Shown: piece by piece, positions 1-6,655 of the stretch
How positions within the stretch are numbered: the first letter of the stretch is position 1
Layout: each line of letters opens with the position of its first letter
Source: an uncultured bacterium
Lineage (GTDB): Bacteria; Bacillota; Bacilli; Lactobacillales; Lactobacillaceae
DNA: 17,114 bases
Assembly: GCA_905214235.1 (NCBI GenBank)
Contig: CAJMLF010000031.1
Location: 1-17,114 of the forward strand
Reading direction: 5' to 3'
Position numbers and translations under genes: made by a program
Notes under the pieces: generated by a model
Seen by the model: only the letters and a program-made list of their open reading frames with translations
Told to the model about the DNA's origin: nothing
The model's database searches: none

Positions 1-57
1 ATTCATGAAGTATATTACAGATGACCAATTTCTAATTTAAATTGACATTCCGGGAGT

Positions 58-318
58 TTAAAACGCAATCGCCAAGATCTTTGCCTGGGCGCTTTCCAGC
101 TCGTCCGCCGTCAAATTGATGAAGCGGTTGACGACCCGCTGGTCCGCCCCGATGTCGTCGACCAGAAAATCATGGATAGTCGTGATGGCCACCCCCGCAT
201 GACGAAGGTGCTGAACCGTCATTGCCACGGCCAGCTCCTCCACCTTCGCTGCTGATAGCGAGGCCGGTGCCACTTCTACAACTCCCTGGTAATAACCAGT
301 CATAAATACCTTGTTCAT
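58..318 (-). CDS. Small protein of unknown function, 86 aa
   Basis: I do not recognise this family. The ATG is preceded by a good AGGGGG ribosome binding site seven bases upstream, which supports real translation. The protein is soluble-looking, with no signal peptide, membrane segment or cysteine. It is rich in Ala and Val, with an amphipathic middle (about residues 20-45) and an acidic stretch (VDDIGAD) near residue 53. It lies 49 bases downstream of the HxlR-family regulator on the same strand and no clear terminator separates them, so the two may be co-transcribed. No function is proposed. Confidence 0.6.
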   Translation of the reverse strand: MNKVFMTGYYQGVVEVAPASLSAAKVEELAVAMTVQHLRHAGVAITTIHDFLVDDIGADQRVVNRFINLTADELESAQAKILAIAF

Positions 319-367
319 GAACAGGCCCCCTTTTAATGATTATTATAGGCCCTTTCCTGGTTAAAGA

Positions 368-769
368 CTAACCGAGGTACTTTTCCACAACGCCATTATA
401 CTTAACCAGGTCCTTTATGCTGGCCGTGTTCTCTGGTTCAACGACGTTTGTCGAAATACGGTCCTCATTATCGTCTTGTTGCTGAAGTCCCCACAGGCTC
501 GACGAAATGATCAACTGCCGTAACTGGTCGCCATCATCCGTTAGTGAATACTGATTTGCATCATCCATGACTGGATTTACGACCCGGAGGTTTTGCAGGG
601 CGTGTAATTCCGCCGCCAGCTGGTCGCTAGTTAACTTCGGGAGCAGATGCAGCAGTTCCCCCTTCGTCAATGGCCGAAAGCCTAACCAGTAGATCATCGT
701 TGGCTGCCATTGACTGGCCATGATCTTCAAAGTATAGGCCAAGCCACTTTCAGTCTTCTTTTCAGTCAT
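368..769 (-). CDS. HxlR-family winged-helix transcriptional regulator
   Basis: The 133-residue protein has the layout of an HxlR (DUF24) regulator. A short N-terminal helix contains the family's 'xWxPxxxxWL' signature (residues about 16-29, here ASQWQPTMIYWL). A winged helix-turn-helix follows (LTKGELLHLLPKLTSDQLAAEL, about 34-55). The wing ends in YSLTDDG (about 74-80). Members usually act as dimers that bind promoters and respond to redox or reactive electrophiles, but the N-terminal cysteine of redox-sensing members is absent here, so the signal is unknown. An upstream in-frame ATG would add 30 residues. I prefer the ATG at 769 because GGAAGTGG precedes it and a good promoter lies inside the extended version. 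The gene is 82 bases downstream of the ComK-like gene and may also be read from that gene's promoter. Confidence 0.8.
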   Translation of the reverse strand: MTEKKTESGLAYTLKIMASQWQPTMIYWLGFRPLTKGELLHLLPKLTSDQLAAELHALQNLRVVNPVMDDANQYSLTDDGDQLRQLIISSSLWGLQQQDDNEDRISTNVVEPENTASIKDLVKYNGVVEKYLG

Positions 770-811
770 TATTCCACTTCCATTCCCAAAATCTATTTCC
801 TTATCCCCCTT

Positions 812-841
812 ATTATACCTGATTAAGAGACAAATGTTTAA
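812..841 (-). promoter_or_regulatory. Probable promoter of the HxlR-family gene
   Basis: On the minus strand a perfect TATAAT (plus-strand 812-817) lies 18 bases from a TTAAAC -35-like box (836-841). It sits in the gap between the ComK-like gene and the HxlR start. Inferred from consensus match only. Confidence 0.5.
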
Positions 842-851
842 TTTTAGTATA

Positions 852-1574
852 TTAGCCACGGAAGCGACGGTTAACGCACCGCGCTAACTGGTGCTGGAAG
901 TTGGTATCCGGCTCCTCGCCAAAGGTGTTGATAAAGGAGGTCCGGACAGCATTGAGCATCATTTGCAAGCGAACATCCTGGTTCAAGCGGAGGCCGTCCT
1001 GCCGGCTGCAGTAGGTATCGCTGGCCCGAATCAGGTTGCTTTCCGTCCGCCACATCCCGTAGAGGGCAATCTTATTTTGGATATTCTGCAGCTGAAGGAC
1101 ACTCACCCGGTCGGCCGCATTCACAATCCGCTGAAAGGCCTTCAGGCTGGCATCGATGTATATCTGCAGGTGAAAATCTTCGAACGATACCAGGAGGCGG
1201 TCGCGCTCGGTCGAGTAGCAGTAATTGCCGAGAAAGTGGGCCATGTAGTAAACCACCCGGGCATTGCTGGTCCCCTGACTGGGCACGAGGCGGTTATGGC
1301 CCGCGATGAGGCCCTGTGTCCGGCACTTGACCCGGGCATAGTAGGCGTCCATCTCGTACTGGTAAATCCCGTTTTGGATACAGAAGCTCTTCAAACATTC
1401 CCGCAGCGGCTGCTTGAGGGCCACCACCTGCCCCTCCGTCGTTAGGATCAAGGTTTGCTTCTGGTAGGCAGTCATCGCGACCGTATTGTCAAAACGGGGC
1501 TGAAAGCACTCCGTTGTCACGTCAACTGTTAATGAAGCTGGGTCACTAAAATCAAAAACCCGTATTTTATCCAC
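852..1574 (-). CDS. Possible ComK-like transcription factor, 240 aa
   Basis: This is a soluble protein of 240 residues. It starts at a GTG preceded by GGGGGA seven bases upstream. The central part (residues about 79-150) has the order of features I associate with ComK-type regulators: an Arg/Cys-rich segment (ARVKCRTQG), a conserved-looking NRLVPSQGTSNARVVYY block at the place of ComK's FLFPT...S...C.W region, then a V-x-F strand and a hydrophobic strand-helix unit (LLVSFEDFHLQIYID). ComK activates DNA-uptake genes in Bacillus, and lactobacilli carry divergent ComK-like genes. The identification is remote and from memory. The N-terminal 50 residues and the last 60 are not recognisable. The context supports a regulator: an HxlR gene follows downstream and a SigH/ComX-like sigma factor is divergent. 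The upstream region has a strong promoter and a cre-like palindrome. It may instead be an unrelated lactobacillar conserved protein. Confidence 0.5.
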   Translation of the reverse strand: MDKIRVFDFSDPASLTVDVTTECFQPRFDNTVAMTAYQKQTLILTTEGQVVALKQPLRECLKSFCIQNGIYQYEMDAYYARVKCRTQGLIAGHNRLVPSQGTSNARVVYYMAHFLGNYCYSTERDRLLVSFEDFHLQIYIDASLKAFQRIVNAADRVSVLQLQNIQNKIALYGMWRTESNLIRASDTYCSRQDGLRLNQDVRLQMMLNAVRTSFINTFGEEPDTNFQHQLARCVNRRFRG

Positions 1575-1624
1575 GTAAATTCCCCCACATCAAATCTAAA
1601 AATAACGGAATTCTCCCGAAAATA

Positions 1625-1638
1625 TGAAACCGTTTCCG
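1625..1638 (-). promoter_or_regulatory. cre-like palindrome (CcpA site) in the ComK-like leader
   Basis: The 11-base core GAAACCGTTTC is a perfect inverted repeat around a central base. The 14-base site matches the cre consensus TGWNANCGNTNWCA at all but two positions in either orientation. It lies just downstream of the predicted -10 box of the minus-strand promoter, where bound CcpA would act as a roadblock. Catabolite control is an inference. Confidence 0.45.
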
Positions 1639-1646
1639 CGAATATT

Positions 1647-1675
1647 AAGATATCAATTGTCTTTACCCCCGTCAA
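1647..1675 (-). promoter_or_regulatory. Strong sigma-A type promoter for the ComK-like gene
   Basis: The minus strand reads TTGACG (1670-1675), 17 bases, then TATCTT (1647-1652). This is near-consensus with ideal spacing and is followed by a leader of about 65 bases before the GTG start. It is the best promoter match in the divergent intergenic region 1575-1790. Confidence 0.65.
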
Positions 1676-1757
1676 CACCTTTTTTCCGGTCTAAACGCCT
1701 GTTTTATCGTTCGTTTAGCTACCCCCTTTTCAGATAAAATGACGGTACTCAAGGGCT

Positions 1758-1777
1758 CCTGAGAATTTATCCTCAGG
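1758..1777 (+). promoter_or_regulatory. Hairpin covering the ribosome binding site of the sigma factor
   Basis: CCTGAG (1758-1763) and CTCAGG (1772-1777) form a perfect six-pair stem with an 8-base loop. The only Shine-Dalgarno-like sequence before the sigma factor ATG at 1791 is AGGA (1775-1778), and three of its four bases are in the stem. The structure could limit translation of the sigma factor. Visible in sequence; function inferred. Confidence 0.45.
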
Positions 1778-1790
1778 AATGATATAAATA

Positions 1791-2354
1791 ATGAATTGTG
1801 AAAAAATTACTAACGGACTAACTTTCTTGGTTACCGATAAGCGAATCGCCGTTGTGTACGGTGTTTTGAAGCGTCTGCACGTCTCCTATTACAGTGACTG
1901 CTACGACGACCTCTTTCAGGAGGGCTGCCTCGCCTTTGCTGAAGCCTTCGCCTCCTACCCCGGCTGCCCACAGGCGGATGACCGTTTTATGGCCTACGCC
2001 TACCAGCGGATCTACTGGCGCCTGCTCGATCTTCTCCGGCAAAATAGCCAGCATGACCAGCAGACAGTCACCGGTGATGCGGACCAGGACCCGGTTGAAC
2101 TCGTCGTCGACCCCCGGCCCACTTGGGAGGAGGAGCACCTTGTCAATGCCGCCTTCTTCACCTCCCTGGCGGCGCACTGTTCACCTAACCAGCGACGCTA
2201 CCTAGATGCCAAACTGAACCGACAGTGGAGCGATAAGGAGATTGCCGACCATTACAAGGTCAGTCCTAGCGCCGTTCACCAGTGGAAGACGGGCTTGATT
2301 GCAAAGGCCCGCCGGCTCAGCTACAATGGGAATGAATTTGAGGTGAGAAAATGA
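1791..2354 (+). CDS. Sigma-70 family factor, SigH/ComX-like
   Basis: This 187-residue protein has a compact two-domain sigma factor layout. Residues about 32-85 resemble region 2 (YYSDCYDDLFQEGCLAFAEAF, then FMAYAYQRIYWRLLDLLRQ), which binds core polymerase and the -10 element. Residues about 130-176 resemble region 4, with a helix-turn-helix (LNRQWSDKEIADHYKVSPSAVHQW) for the -35 element. Length and layout fit the SigH/ComX group of alternative sigma factors, which drive late competence genes in streptococci and lactobacilli. An ECF-like factor is the alternative. No anti-sigma gene is recognisable, but an 81-residue gene overlaps its stop codon. The promoter is not clear. The ribosome binding site is weak (AGGA, 12 bases from the ATG) and lies in a hairpin, so basal expression is probably low. 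Confidence 0.8.
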   Translation: MNCEKITNGLTFLVTDKRIAVVYGVLKRLHVSYYSDCYDDLFQEGCLAFAEAFASYPGCPQADDRFMAYAYQRIYWRLLDLLRQNSQHDQQTVTGDADQDPVELVVDPRPTWEEEHLVNAAFFTSLAAHCSPNQRRYLDAKLNRQWSDKEIADHYKVSPSAVHQWKTGLIAKARRLSYNGNEFEVRK

Positions 2355-2596
2355 GTAAACACCAAGTCAATGGGGACCAGGATTGGTTCCACTGTTACTA
2401 CCGGGGCGAGGACCGGGACGACGGCTGCGCAAACGAGCTCAGCCTGTCTACTGATCCTGCAGGAAGCCAGCTTGACCTGCTCGTCAGCAATCCCGGCTTT
2501 GACGACGAAAGTCATGACGACACCTTTGCACTGCAGAAGGGGGATGTGGAGAAGCTCAGTGCCTTTTTGCAGGCCTGGCTAAAGCGCCATTGCTGA
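2351..2596 (+). CDS. Acidic small protein translationally coupled to the sigma factor
   Basis: I do not recognise this 81-residue protein. Its ATG overlaps the sigma factor stop codon in an ATGA arrangement, which usually means translational coupling and a linked role. The protein is soluble and markedly acidic, with Asp clusters (GEDRDDG near residues 19-25 and FDDESHDD near 50-57). Its C-terminal helix is amphipathic and ends in KRHC. Possible roles are a modulator of the sigma factor or a passenger gene, but nothing in the sequence decides this. The alternative plus-strand reading frame from 2370 is a shadow. Confidence 0.65.
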   Translation: MSKHQVNGDQDWFHCYYRGEDRDDGCANELSLSTDPAGSQLDLLVSNPGFDDESHDDTFALQKGDVEKLSAFLQAWLKRHC

Positions 2597-2607
2597 GGCA
2601 AATTGTT

Positions 2608-2635
2608 TTGGTAATCGTACGCTTCCCCTTACAAT
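2608..2635 (+). promoter_or_regulatory. Probable promoter of the choloylglycine hydrolase family gene
   Basis: TTGGTA (2608-2613), a 16-base spacer and TACAAT (2630-2635) lie just upstream of a GTGAGGGG ribosome binding site and the ATG at 2664. Consensus match only. Confidence 0.5.
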
Positions 2636-2663
2636 AATCCTAAGATGAAAGTGAGGGGTAACC

Positions 2664-3641
2664 ATGTGTACAAGTATTTACCAAGTAACGGACGACCGGA
2701 CCCACCTTCTGGCACGGACGATGGATTGGCCAGTGCTGGCCGTTTCCCCGCTCTTTGTCCCCCGGAACTTCCGCTGGCAGTCGGTCTATAACCAACGGGT
2801 GTACCAGAACAAGTACGCCCTGGTCGGTGGCGGCAGTCTCTCTGCCCACCACGTTGACGTTTCCGACGGGGTTAACGAGTACGGCCTGATGCCCCAGAAG
2901 CTGACCTTTGACAACGGGGCCACTTTGGTCGACCAATCGGATGACTCCCGGGTGCAGCTGGCGGCGTACGAGTTTGCCTTCTATATTCTGGGCAACTTCA
3001 AGTCAGTCGCCGACCTAGCGGACCACATCGGGGAAATTGACCTGATGAGCGACGTCCATAACGATATCAAGTTTGGGAAGTCGGAGATGCACTTTGCCGT
3101 GGCTGACCGGACCGGGCGGATTGTGGTCGTGGAACCAACCAGCCAGCCGATGCGGATTATTGAAAACCCGTTGGGCGTGGTAACCAACAGTCCCGACTAC
3201 GACCGCCAGCTCAAGCAAATGGAGAAGTACGTGGACTTTACAGCTGACTTTCGGGCCGGGAAGGTGCCCTTAAATACCCCGCGGGTAACCACCGGGCGCC
3301 TCTCGGGGAAGGCTAACCCACCGGGCTATTATTCACCTAGTGCCCGCTTCATTCGGGCAGCGTACTTACGGGAGCGTTCCGATGTGCCCCAGGATAAGGC
3401 CAGTGGGATCACCAGTGAATTTCACCTGCTGGACAGCGTGACGGTTCCCCAGAACAGTCGCCACCAGCCGACCTACTCGGTTTACCGGTCCGTGACGGTC
3501 TCTGAAGGGCGGGAATACTATTTCCAATCCTACCACCGGGGCGATACCACCAAGCTCCAGCTGACTGGTGACATGTTGGAATGGACCCATCCCAAGGTCT
3601 ACCACGTTCCCGACCGACTGGCGGTGCGGGAGGTTAAATAA
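2664..3641 (+). CDS. Choloylglycine hydrolase family Ntn amidase (bile salt hydrolase / penicillin V acylase-like)
   Basis: The 325-residue enzyme starts MCT, so Met removal exposes Cys2 as the N-terminal nucleophile. The other family active-site residues fall at the canonical positions: Arg18 and Asp21 (LARTMDW), Asn175 (VVTNSPDYD) and Arg228 (SPSARFIRA). It cleaves a linear amide bond, either conjugated bile acids (glycine or taurine release) or acyl side chains such as penicillin V and acyl-homoserine lactones. At the position of bile salt hydrolase Asn82 (LNF motif) this protein reads LTF, with Thr81. This departs from typical bile salt hydrolases, so the substrate is uncertain. No signal peptide is present, which fits a cytoplasmic enzyme. 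The gene is monocistronic, with its own promoter, a GAGGGG ribosome binding site and a downstream terminator. Confidence 0.88.
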   Translation: MCTSIYQVTDDRTHLLARTMDWPVLAVSPLFVPRNFRWQSVYNQRVYQNKYALVGGGSLSAHHVDVSDGVNEYGLMPQKLTFDNGATLVDQSDDSRVQLAAYEFAFYILGNFKSVADLADHIGEIDLMSDVHNDIKFGKSEMHFAVADRTGRIVVVEPTSQPMRIIENPLGVVTNSPDYDRQLKQMEKYVDFTADFRAGKVPLNTPRVTTGRLSGKANPPGYYSPSARFIRAAYLRERSDVPQDKASGITSEFHLLDSVTVPQNSRHQPTYSVYRSVTVSEGREYYFQSYHRGDTTKLQLTGDMLEWTHPKVYHVPDRLAVREVK

Positions 3642-3644
3642 AAT

Positions 3645-3678
3645 TAAGGTCACTAACAATTCGTTAGCGGCCTTTTTT
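3645..3678 (+). terminator. Rho-independent terminator after the choloylglycine hydrolase family gene
   Basis: AAGGTCACTAAC pairs with GTTAGCGGCCTT across an AATTC loop, with one A/C mismatch and one G-U pair, followed by a run of T. It starts four bases after the stop codon. Confidence 0.85.
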
Positions 3679-3680
3679 GT

Positions 3681-3709
3681 TTGCATCGGTAGCGCTTTCA
3701 GGTTACTAT
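3681..3709 (+). promoter_or_regulatory. OYE gene promoter with a cre-like site in the spacer
   Basis: TTGCAT (3681-3686), a 17-base spacer and TACTAT (3704-3709) form a good sigma-A promoter. Inside the spacer, on the minus strand, is TGAAAGCGCTACCG (3687-3700). It matches the cre consensus at 12 of 14 positions, including the whole TGAAAGCGCT core. CcpA bound there would block polymerase, so carbon catabolite repression is likely. Confidence 0.6.
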
Positions 3710-3753
3710 ATATTTGTAAGTAAATTTTGAAGCTTTTTAGGAGGTATTTTGCT

Positions 3754-4995
3754 ATGGCTAATTTGAATGATTCGCTTACCTTTCCAAACGGAGCAACAGT
3801 GGCCAATCGCTTTGTCATGCCGCCAATGCTCACCAACAGTGGTGAAGATGGTTACGCCACCCAGGACACCCTTGACTACTACAATGCCCGGTCCAAGGCG
3901 GGTGGAATGATCATCACCGAATACCACTACGTCAGCGAAAACGGTGGTCCTGCCATGACCTGGAAGCGGGGCCGGGAACAACTGGCCGTCTATGACGATA
4001 AGTTCATCCCCCAGCTGAAGAAGCTCGCCGCCGCAATCAAGCATTCCGGTAACAAGGCGATCCTCCAGATTGCCCACACCGGCCGGGAAGCCAACTACCG
4101 GGCCATGCAGGATAAGCCGGTTTACTCACCGAGCGCCATCGACTTCCCGTTCCTGCCGTACAAGGTCCACGAATTTACCGATGAGCAGGTCAAGCAGGTC
4201 GTCGCCGACTTCGGTGCTGCCGCCAAGCGGGCAATTGAGGCTGGTTTTGACGGTGTCGAAATCCACGGTGCCAACCACTACCTAATCCAGCAGTTCTTCT
4301 CCCAGTACTCCAACCGGCGGACGGATCACTGGGGTGGCAGTTTGGAGAAGCGGATGAACTTCCCAGTTGCAGTCGTTAAGTCAGTAACGGACGTTGTCAA
4401 GAAGTACGCCCCGAAGGACTTCATCGTTGGTTACCGGATCTCCCCCGAAGAAATTCACGGTAAGAACGTCGGCTATACCTGGCACGAGGCTACCCAGCTG
4501 ATTGATCGCCTGACTAAGGAATTTAACCTAGACTACATCCACCTGTCAATGCTGAAGTATGACTCCAAGCCAGGGGACGCCCTCCTGATGGACCGGGAGC
4601 AGGCCGACCAGAAGTTTGACGACTCGGCCAAGCCATTTGCCACCCTCTTCAAGCCATACCTGAACGGTGCCAAGGAAATCATTGTCGGTAGCATCACCAG
4701 CAAGGAAGACGCCGAAAAGGCCCTGGAACTTGCCGACCTAGTTGCTGCCGGGCGGGAAACTTTGATTGACCCCCTGTTTGCCGATAAGGTCTTGAACGGT
4801 CACGCCGATGAGGTTATCACCACGCTGACCGCTGCTCAGGCCAAGGCTGGTCACCTGACCCAAGGACTGATTGATACCTTCTCTGCCCCACAACTGGGCA
4901 TTCCGATTAACCGGGCGGACGACCTCAAGACCCTTCACCAGGGCTTCGGTGCCTGGATCGAAATGAAATATCCACAAAATGACCAGATGAAGTAA
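3754..4995 (+). CDS. NADH-dependent flavin oxidoreductase, Old Yellow Enzyme family
   Basis: The 413-residue protein is an FMN-binding (beta/alpha)8 barrel of the Old Yellow Enzyme family. Such enzymes use NAD(P)H to reduce activated C=C bonds of enals, enones or quinones. Visible signatures are an N-terminal FMN strand (NRFVMPPM, about 18-25), LQIAHTGR (about 104-111), the substrate-binding HGANHYLIQQF (about 171-181, with the His/x/x/Asn-His pattern), SNRRTDHWGG (about 186-195) and a phosphate-binding VGSITS region followed by DLVAAGRETLIDP. The reading frame opens nine codons earlier, but AGGAGGT lies eight bases before the ATG at 3754, which fixes the start. No Fe-S domain follows, unlike longer enoate reductases. 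The gene is monocistronic and probably CcpA-repressed. The true substrate cannot be read from the sequence. Confidence 0.92.
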   Translation: MANLNDSLTFPNGATVANRFVMPPMLTNSGEDGYATQDTLDYYNARSKAGGMIITEYHYVSENGGPAMTWKRGREQLAVYDDKFIPQLKKLAAAIKHSGNKAILQIAHTGREANYRAMQDKPVYSPSAIDFPFLPYKVHEFTDEQVKQVVADFGAAAKRAIEAGFDGVEIHGANHYLIQQFFSQYSNRRTDHWGGSLEKRMNFPVAVVKSVTDVVKKYAPKDFIVGYRISPEEIHGKNVGYTWHEATQLIDRLTKEFNLDYIHLSMLKYDSKPGDALLMDREQADQKFDDSAKPFATLFKPYLNGAKEIIVGSITSKEDAEKALELADLVAAGRETLIDPLFADKVLNGHADEVITTLTAAQAKAGHLTQGLIDTFSAPQLGIPINRADDLKTLHQGFGAWIEMKYPQNDQMK

Positions 4996-5026
4996 CGAAA
5001 GGCGAACTTTTTCTCTCTTTTATTAA

Positions 5027-5066
5027 AAAAATCGGTGCCAACCTTAATTGTTCTGCACCGATTTTT
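5027..5066. terminator. Bidirectional terminator between the OYE gene and the mazF 3' remnant
   Basis: AAAAATCGGTGC (5027-5038) pairs perfectly with GCACCGATTTTT (5055-5066), giving a 12-pair stem with A/T tracts on both sides. It serves the plus-strand OYE gene and overlaps the stop of the minus-strand mazF remnant. Confidence 0.88.
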
Positions 5067-5324
5067 ATTTATATGTTCCAAAAATTGCTGGCACCTCAGT
5101 ATGCTCAACAAGTTTAGTCCGGTAATGATGAACATCCAAAGTAATAAGTTGGTCACATAGCAGGGCCACGTGCGTTTCCGTATTGGGGTCCTTCTTTGTC
5201 CAATCATACGCTAAAGGATACTCCCTTTCAGTCGTTGTAAAGGACACGGCCCATATAAAGGGGCCACGCTCATTTAGCGGTTTCCTTTTTACTATCAACC
5301 CAGGAACGCACTCCCCCTTTTTGA
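5065..5324 (-). pseudogene. mazF: mazF/pemK-like toxin gene, 3' part (interrupted by tnpB element)
   Basis: This is the C-terminal three quarters of a MazF/PemK endoribonuclease toxin. Family features are the central strand with a Pro/Thr-type motif (WAVSFTTTEREYPL) and the late VALLCDQLITLDVHHYRTKLVE segment, equivalent to MazF 'V.L.DQ...LD...R'. The family's N-terminal 'GDI...DP..G' segment is missing here and is found at 6775-6856, beyond the mobile element. The frame runs on into the element to a TTG at 5332-5334 with a possible AAGGA upstream, so a short product of about 89 residues could be made, but it would lack the N-terminal strand. MazF cuts single-stranded mRNA at short motifs. 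As a broken gene it is probably inactive unless the element is lost. Confidence 0.8.
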
Positions 5325-5329
5325 AAACG

Positions 5330-5369
5330 GGCAAGGAAACACGTCCTTTTAAGGACGTGATGAATTGCC
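5330..5369 (+). repeat. Left-end hairpin of the IS200/IS605-family element
   Basis: CACGTCCTT (5340-5348) and AAGGACGTG (5351-5359) form a perfect nine-pair palindrome with a TT spacer. An outer pair of arms, GGCAA (5330-5334) and TTGCC (5365-5369), extends it. This GGCAAG...hairpin...ATGAATTGCC layout is familiar from left ends of tnpB elements, where TnpA would recognise it as single-stranded DNA. Confidence 0.75.
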
Positions 5370-5408
5370 TATTTTTTAATCTTTTAATCGAACATACGTT
5401 TTGAAATA

Positions 5409-5417
5409 TGATATAAT
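5409..5417 (+). promoter_or_regulatory. Extended -10 promoter of tnpB
   Basis: TGATATAAT (5409-5417) is a perfect extended -10 box. No good -35 is visible, which is tolerable with a TGn extension. It lies about 65 bases before the tnpB start, inside the left end. Confidence 0.5.
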
Positions 5418-5482
5418 GTACTTAACAGAGAGTGGTATTCAGGTATTAATTAGCTTTGTTGACTAGCCAATGATGAAAGATT

Positions 5483-6655
5483 GTGGTGAAAATGGCGCAA
5501 ATTATAAAGGGGATCAAACTTCGCCTATATCCCAATGCCCAGCAAAGGGACCAATTATGGCAGATGTTTGGTAACAATCGCTTCGTTTGGAACCAAATGT
5601 TGGTGATGGCCAAGGAACGATATCAAAATAATCCCAGCAGTCATTTCGTCAATGAATACGGGATGAATTATCTACTGAAGAGACTCAAGCAGGAATACCC
5701 ATTCCTTCGGGCGAGTGACTCAACTAGTTTTCTAGTGGTTAATCACAACCTCGCCCAAGCCTTTAAGATTTTATTTAAACATCGGGGCGGTTACCCACGT
5801 TTTAAATCGCGTCGTGCTATTCGGCAGGCTTATACGGGGCGGTCAGTTTGTCGGGTACTTGCTAAACGGCGGGTGAGGTTGCCTAAGCTGGGCAGCATCC
5901 GCACCAGCAAAACAACCTTGTTAGCTAATGGCAAGATTAAATGCTATACGGTTTGCCTTGAGCCCACCGGCCGCTACTACCTGTCCTTACAAGTGGCGAT
6001 TGAGGCTCCCGAACACTTAAGGAAGACGGGAAAAGCAGTTGGAATTGATGTTGGCATCACTAATCTAGCCATTAGTTCTGATGCAATCAAGTACGGAACA
6101 TTTAATTCTAAATGGGTGAAAAAACAAGCAATCAGGTGGCAAAGTAAGTATGCCAAACGGAAGCATCAGGCGACGGTTGCCGTCTGTCAGTGGAACCATA
6201 ACCACAAAACCTTCAAGAAAGAACTAAGTGATTACCAAAACTGGCAACGAGCACAGCAGCAAAAGGCCCGTTACCAAGCTAAGGTAGCGAGCCAGCGTAA
6301 AGATTATTTGCATAAACTAACAACGACCTTGGTTAAGCAATACGACGTAATCGTCATTGAAGATTTGAAAGCCAAAAACCTTCAAAAAAATCATTGCCTA
6401 GCTAAGGCCATTGCAAATGCCAGTTGGTATCAGTTCCGGACCATGTTGGCGTATAAGTGTGCCTGGTATGGTAAGAAATTAGTAACTGTTAAACCAAACT
6501 ATACCAGCCAAATTTGTAGCCACTGTGGTTACCATAGCGGACCAAAGCCGTTACAAATTCGTGAATGGACTTGCCAAAACTGTGGTGCCCATCACGACCG
6601 CGATATTAATGCGGCAGTTAATATCTTGCATCAAGGATTAAAAGCTATTGGCTAG
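5483..6655 (+). CDS. tnpB: TnpB RNA-guided endonuclease (IS200/IS605 family)
   Basis: This is a full-length TnpB (390 aa), the ancestor group of Cas12. TnpB binds an omega-RNA from its own 3' end and cuts DNA next to a short TAM. The RuvC catalytic residues are all present: Asp189 (GIDVG), Glu293 (VIEDLKAKNL) and the C-terminal Asp372/Asp374 (HDRDINAA). A zinc-ribbon of two CxxC pairs (Cys345/348 and Cys364/367) is intact. The N-terminal helix-turn-helix segment (KGIKLRLYPN, then NRFVWNQML) fits the family. The start is uncertain among GTG 5483, GTG 5486 and ATG 5492, since no strong ribosome binding site is visible. No tnpA neighbour exists. The gene looks undamaged and probably active. Confidence 0.93.
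   Translation: MVKMAQIIKGIKLRLYPNAQQRDQLWQMFGNNRFVWNQMLVMAKERYQNNPSSHFVNEYGMNYLLKRLKQEYPFLRASDSTSFLVVNHNLAQAFKILFKHRGGYPRFKSRRAIRQAYTGRSVCRVLAKRRVRLPKLGSIRTSKTTLLANGKIKCYTVCLEPTGRYYLSLQVAIEAPEHLRKTGKAVGIDVGITNLAISSDAIKYGTFNSKWVKKQAIRWQSKYAKRKHQATVAVCQWNHNHKTFKKELSDYQNWQRAQQQKARYQAKVASQRKDYLHKLTTTLVKQYDVIVIEDLKAKNLQKNHCLAKAIANASWYQFRTMLAYKCAWYGKKLVTVKPNYTSQICSHCGYHSGPKPLQIREWTCQNCGAHHDRDINAAVNILHQGLKAIG

Noticed and set aside
359..373. GGTTA/TAACC mini-hairpin at the HxlR gene end
   Set aside because: Five pairs without a T tract; not convincing as a terminator.
891..1445. 184-residue plus-strand open frame opposite the ComK-like gene
   Set aside because: Composition is typical of a shadow frame; the minus frame has the ribosome binding site, promoter and regulator-like segments.
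5183..5404. 73-residue plus-strand frame opposite the mazF remnant
   Set aside because: No ribosome binding site or family signal; the MazF signature on the minus strand explains the open frame.
5463..6655. Nine-base inverted match between the tnpB leader (CTAGCCAAT, 5463-5471) and the tnpB stop region (ATTGGCTAG, 6647-6655)
   Set aside because: A few nine-base inverted matches are expected by chance over this distance, and the 3' copy is better explained by its local hairpin.
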